A DNA stretch of 9,375 nucleotides from JABDII01 sp041576235. Its GTDB lineage: Bacteria; Gemmatimonadota; Gemmatimonadetes; Gemmatimonadales; GWC2-71-9. The stretch lies in assembly GCA_041576235.1 (NCBI GenBank), contig JBFGLJ010000112.1:1-9375 (forward strand), in the 5' to 3' direction. A model generated the notes under the pieces. That model ran no database searches. It was not told where the DNA came from and saw only the letters and a program-made list of their open reading frames with translations. Both the position numbers and the translations under genes were made by a program. This document shows, piece after piece, positions 6,801 to 9,375 of this stretch (position 1 is the first letter of the stretch; every line of letters begins with the position of its first letter).

Positions 6801-7169
6801 GTGAGCACGATCGAACAAGACAGCGCCCAGACCGGCTTCCAACTGACGCTGACCGATCAGGCGGCGGAGGAAGTGAAGAAGTTCATGGCGAGCGAGCAAA
6901 TGTCCGAGGCAACCGCAGGACTCAGGGTCAGCGTTTTGCCGGGCGGGTGTTCGGGGTTTCGATACAGCCTGAACATCGAGGAGCGGGCCCTCGAGGATGA
7001 CCTCGTCATAGACGCCAACAATGTCCGCATCTTCGTCGACGGATTCAGTGCACAGTACCTCGTCGGTATCGAGATCGACTACGTCTCGTCGATGCAGGCG
7101 TCCGGCTTCACCTTCAGCAACCCCAACGCGACGGGTGGCTGCGGCTGCGGTAGCAGCTTCACCGCGTAA
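6801..7169 (+). CDS. A-type iron-sulfur cluster carrier (HesB/IscA/ErpA family)
   Basis: This small cytoplasmic protein accepts an iron-sulfur cluster from the assembly scaffold and hands it to target enzymes. The 122 residues contain the three invariant cysteines with family spacing: Cys50 in GGCSGFRY (48-55), then Cys114 and Cys116 in GGCGCGSSF (112-120). The 64-residue gap and the CGC pair match the IscA/ErpA pattern. The N-terminal 15 residues or so are a polar extension before the conserved LTLTDQAAEEV. The start is GTG 6801, with AGGAG upstream. A promoter before it and an intrinsic terminator after it suggest a single-gene transcription unit, so its place between nagZ and the symporter need not mean a shared role. 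Which A-type subtype it is (IscA, SufA or ErpA) cannot be told from sequence alone. Confidence 0.95.
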   Translation: MSTIEQDSAQTGFQLTLTDQAAEEVKKFMASEQMSEATAGLRVSVLPGGCSGFRYSLNIEERALEDDLVIDANNVRIFVDGFSAQYLVGIEIDYVSSMQASGFTFSNPNATGGCGCGSSFTA

Positions 7170-7191
7170 CCCCCTCTTGGCGCCAGCTCCG

Positions 7192-7225
7192 GGCTCACCA
7201 CATCGTGCGGTGAGCCTTTTTGTTT
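7192..7225 (+). terminator. Strong intrinsic terminator after the iron-sulfur carrier gene
   Basis: A perfect 8-base stem (GGCTCACC 7192-7199 with GGTGAGCC 7209-7216) has a 9-base loop and is followed directly by TTTTTGTTT (7217-7225). It begins 22 bases after the stop codon at 7167-7169. The T-tract ends one base before the ATG of the symporter gene, so the terminator occupies the symporter's whole 5' region. Confidence 0.9.
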
Positions 7226-7226
7226 G

Positions 7227-8708
7227 ATGTCACCCGTCGATCTCGCCGTCATCGGGCTGTACTTCCTCTTCACCTTGGGGGTCGGGCTCTGGGTCGCTCG
7301 CCGGCAAGAAACGGCGGGCGACTACTTCCTGGGGGCTCGACACCTCCCTGCCTGGGCCATCCTCCTCTCGATCGTGGCCACCGAGACATCGGCGCTCACG
7401 GTCATATCGGTCCCCGGCCTCGCGGCCCGTGGCAATCTCGCCTTTCTTCAACTGGCCTTCGGGTATCTCATCGGCCGCATCGCGGTCGCGGCGTGGCTTC
7501 TGCCGGGGTATTTCCGAGGCCAGCAAGAGACCGCGTACGCGCGACTTGAGTCACGGTTTGGCGCAGGGACGCGGCGGCTCATTTCGGCCGTATTCCTCGT
7601 CACGCGGTTTCTGGGTGACGGCGTACGCGTATTCGCCGGCGCTATTCCGCTGGCGTTGGTGACAGGATGGAGCATCCCCATCGCGATCATCATCATCGGG
7701 CTGGTGACCATGGTCTACACCTGGTTCGGTGGCCTCAAAGCCGTGGTCTGGGCCGACGTGCTCCAACTGGCGGTGTACGTGGCCGGGGGGGCCGCCGCGT
7801 TAGCGATCGCGTGGGACCTGGCCGGCGGTGCGGGAACCGCCCTCGCCCTCGCGCATGAAGCCGGCAAGCTCACCTTGATTCAACCAGTGCTCGACTTCAC
7901 CACGACGTATTCGCTTGCCGGTGGTCTCGTCGGCGGTGCGCTGCTCTCCGCCGCCTCACACGGCACCGATCACCTGATTGTGCAGCGCCTGCTCGCCACC
8001 GGCTCCCTCAGGCGCGCGCGCTTTGCTCTGGTGGGATCGGGCATCGTGGTCATTGGGCAGTTTCTCCTGTTCTTGCTGGTAGGCTCTGCCATCTGGGCGG
8101 CTGGGTTGGCGCCTGACGAACGACCCGCTGACCAGCTCTTCCCCCAGTTCATCATCGACCACCTCCCGGTTGGCCTGGCTGGGCTCCTAGTCGCGGGAAT
8201 TCTCGCAGCCGCCATGAGCACCCTGAGTTCCTCCATCAATGCCCTCGCGTCCTCGGTGACGCACGACTTCTACGCCGCGCTGAGACAGGAGAAGCATCCG
8301 GAGAGTCTCTTGCGCATCGGACGTCGGTTCTCCGTGGTCTGGGCCATCGCCCTGGTCGGTGCCGCCCTCTTCTTCTACCAATTCACGGCGGCCAAGGACA
8401 CACCGGTCGTGGTGCTGGCCCTTTCCATCGCGTCGATTACCTATGGGGGACTGCTCGGCACCTACCTCCTGGCTGGCCGATGGCCCCGAGCTCGGGGCCG
8501 GGACGTCGGAGCGGCCGTGGTGCTGACGTTGACCGTCATGCTGGTCGTCGTCTTTGCCGAACGGTTGGCCGATGCCGGCGGCCCCGCGTGGCTCGCCGCG
8601 ATCGGCCGCTTGGCCTGGCCTTGGTACGTCCCACTCGGCACCGTGCTCACCTTCGTCGCCGGTGCGGTGGCGAGCTACATTCCCGCGCGCGGAGCGCCAC
8701 ACCCATGA
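7227..8708 (+). CDS. Sodium:solute symporter (SSS family), probable amino-sugar importer
   Basis: This inner-membrane secondary transporter couples solute uptake to a sodium gradient. The 493-residue protein has the family length and about 13 hydrophobic segments starting at residue 4. Family blocks are ARRQETAGDYFLGAR (24-38), YTWFGGLKAVVWADVLQ (164-180), GTDHLIVQRLLA (246-257) and AAMSTLSSSINALASS (328-343), the last in the region that helps bind sodium in SSS proteins. The substrate cannot be read from the sequence. The overlapping kinase gene and nearby namZ and nagZ suggest GlcNAc or MurNAc, and from memory a comparable transporter-kinase-MurQ cluster exists in Tannerella forsythia. ATG 7227 is chosen over the adjacent TTG 7224. 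There is no convincing ribosome site because the upstream bases are the terminator hairpin and its T-tract. It overlaps the kinase gene by ATGA. Confidence 0.9.
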   Translation: MSPVDLAVIGLYFLFTLGVGLWVARRQETAGDYFLGARHLPAWAILLSIVATETSALTVISVPGLAARGNLAFLQLAFGYLIGRIAVAAWLLPGYFRGQQETAYARLESRFGAGTRRLISAVFLVTRFLGDGVRVFAGAIPLALVTGWSIPIAIIIIGLVTMVYTWFGGLKAVVWADVLQLAVYVAGGAAALAIAWDLAGGAGTALALAHEAGKLTLIQPVLDFTTTYSLAGGLVGGALLSAASHGTDHLIVQRLLATGSLRRARFALVGSGIVVIGQFLLFLLVGSAIWAAGLAPDERPADQLFPQFIIDHLPVGLAGLLVAGILAAAMSTLSSSINALASSVTHDFYAALRQEKHPESLLRIGRRFSVVWAIALVGAALFFYQFTAAKDTPVVVLALSIASITYGGLLGTYLLAGRWPRARGRDVGAAVVLTLTVMLVVVFAERLADAGGPAWLAAIGRLAWPWYVPLGTVLTFVAGAVASYIPARGAPHP

Positions 8709-9375
8709 GCATCCTGGTCGGCGTCGATGTAGGCGGCACCAAGACCACGGCCCTCGTCCGTCGCGATCGAGATCCAGACCAGAGGTGGGAGTCGACCGGC
8801 CCGGGAGCAGCGGTTCGGCCCGGGAGGGCCCTGACCTCGGTGGGTCCGATCGCCGACGTGGTGCGGGGAGCACTGGCGAAGGCCGGGACCCTCAAATGCG
8901 ACGCTCTCGTGGTGGGCGCCGCCGGAGCCGGGAATCCTGAAGAACAAGGAGAACTCGCCCGAGCCCTTCGGGTCGAGTACATCGCCGACCGCGTACGGGT
9001 GACCACCGACCTGGACATCGCCCTCGTCGCGGCATTCGGCCTCCACGACCCGGGCGTCGTGCTGAGCGCCGGCACCGGAAGCGCGGCCATCGGCCGCGAC
9101 CACTCAGGTCGGCTCGCGCGGGCCGGCGGCTACGGGTGGCAAATGGGCGATGAGGGCAGCGGATATGCGCTTGCCCGCGCCGCGCTCGGGGTGGTGGGCA
9201 AGGCTCGGGACGGGCGAGGCCCACCGTCCGCCCTGGGTCTGCGGATGCTCGAGGCCAGCCGAAACGTCGGCTTCGAAGCGCTGGTTCGGTGGGCGGCGAC
9301 GGCGACCCCGGGCGCCGTGGCGTCCCTGGCCCCCGTCGTTCTCGAGTGCGCGGAGGCGGGAGACGCCGAAGCGCA
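8705..9375 (+). CDS. BadF/BadG/BcrA/BcrD-type N-acetylglucosamine/N-acetylmuramate kinase (partial)
   Basis: This ATP-dependent sugar kinase belongs to the ASKHA fold. In salvage pathways such enzymes (GlcNAc kinase, Clostridium MurK) phosphorylate imported amino sugars in the cytoplasm. The 223 visible residues start with the phosphate-binding loop VGVDVGGTKTTALV (5-18). The likely catalytic Asp102 lies in TTDLDIAL (100-107). The second phosphate loop is SAGTGSAAIG (121-130), and the typical GGYGWQMGDEGSGYAL is at 141-156. The family is usually about 300 residues, so roughly the last quarter is beyond the window. The ATG overlaps the symporter stop as ATGA, implying coupled translation and a joint role in uptake and phosphorylation. 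Whether GlcNAc, MurNAc or both is the substrate cannot be decided here. Confidence 0.9.
   Translation, partial: MSILVGVDVGGTKTTALVRRDRDPDQRWESTGPGAAVRPGRALTSVGPIADVVRGALAKAGTLKCDALVVGAAGAGNPEEQGELARALRVEYIADRVRVTTDLDIALVAAFGLHDPGVVLSAGTGSAAIGRDHSGRLARAGGYGWQMGDEGSGYALARAALGVVGKARDGRGPPSALGLRMLEASRNVGFEALVRWAATATPGAVASLAPVVLECAEAGDAEA

Overview
This is a GC-rich window with dense bacterial coding. It looks like a chromosomal piece from a diderm bacterium. Gemmatimonadota or a similar phylum is my best guess, from the base composition, the gene families and the gene order, but nothing in the sequence proves the taxon. I see no tRNA, rRNA, CRISPR array, insertion sequence or phage gene. The gaps between genes are all about 120 bases or shorter, and each is described below.

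Left part (1-3575), all on the minus strand. Reading in the direction of transcription, a CDP-alcohol phosphatidyltransferase (3575-2892) overlaps myo-inositol-1-phosphate synthase (2895-1567) by four bases. Together they look like a two-gene inositol-phospholipid operon with a candidate promoter at 3636-3664. A 96-residue protein of unknown function follows (1482-1192). Last comes the alpha part of a thiamine-diphosphate-dependent 2-oxoacid dehydrogenase E1 (1081 to the window edge). It has its own candidate promoter and an Ala/Gly-rich tail that runs off the window.

Right part (3695-9375). This is a peptidoglycan amino-sugar salvage cluster arranged in both directions. A predicted lipoprotein exo-N-acetylmuramidase (NamZ, DUF1343; 4933-3695, minus) and an exported two-domain GH3 beta-N-acetylglucosaminidase (NagZ; 4919-6694, plus) are divergent, and their 5' ends overlap by 15 bases. 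An A-type iron-sulfur carrier (6801-7169) with its own promoter and a strong intrinsic terminator comes next. Directly after the terminator are a sodium:solute symporter (7227-8708) and a BadF/BadG-type amino-sugar kinase (8705 to the window end), which overlap by ATGA. The model is that NagZ and NamZ trim cell-wall fragments to free GlcNAc and MurNAc outside the cytoplasm, the symporter imports them, and the kinase phosphorylates them. A MurQ-type etherase would be expected beyond the right edge.

The points most worth a second look are the salvage cluster as a unit, the overlapping divergent starts of namZ and nagZ, the terminator that abuts the symporter start codon, and the inositol-lipid gene pair outside the usual actinobacterial setting.
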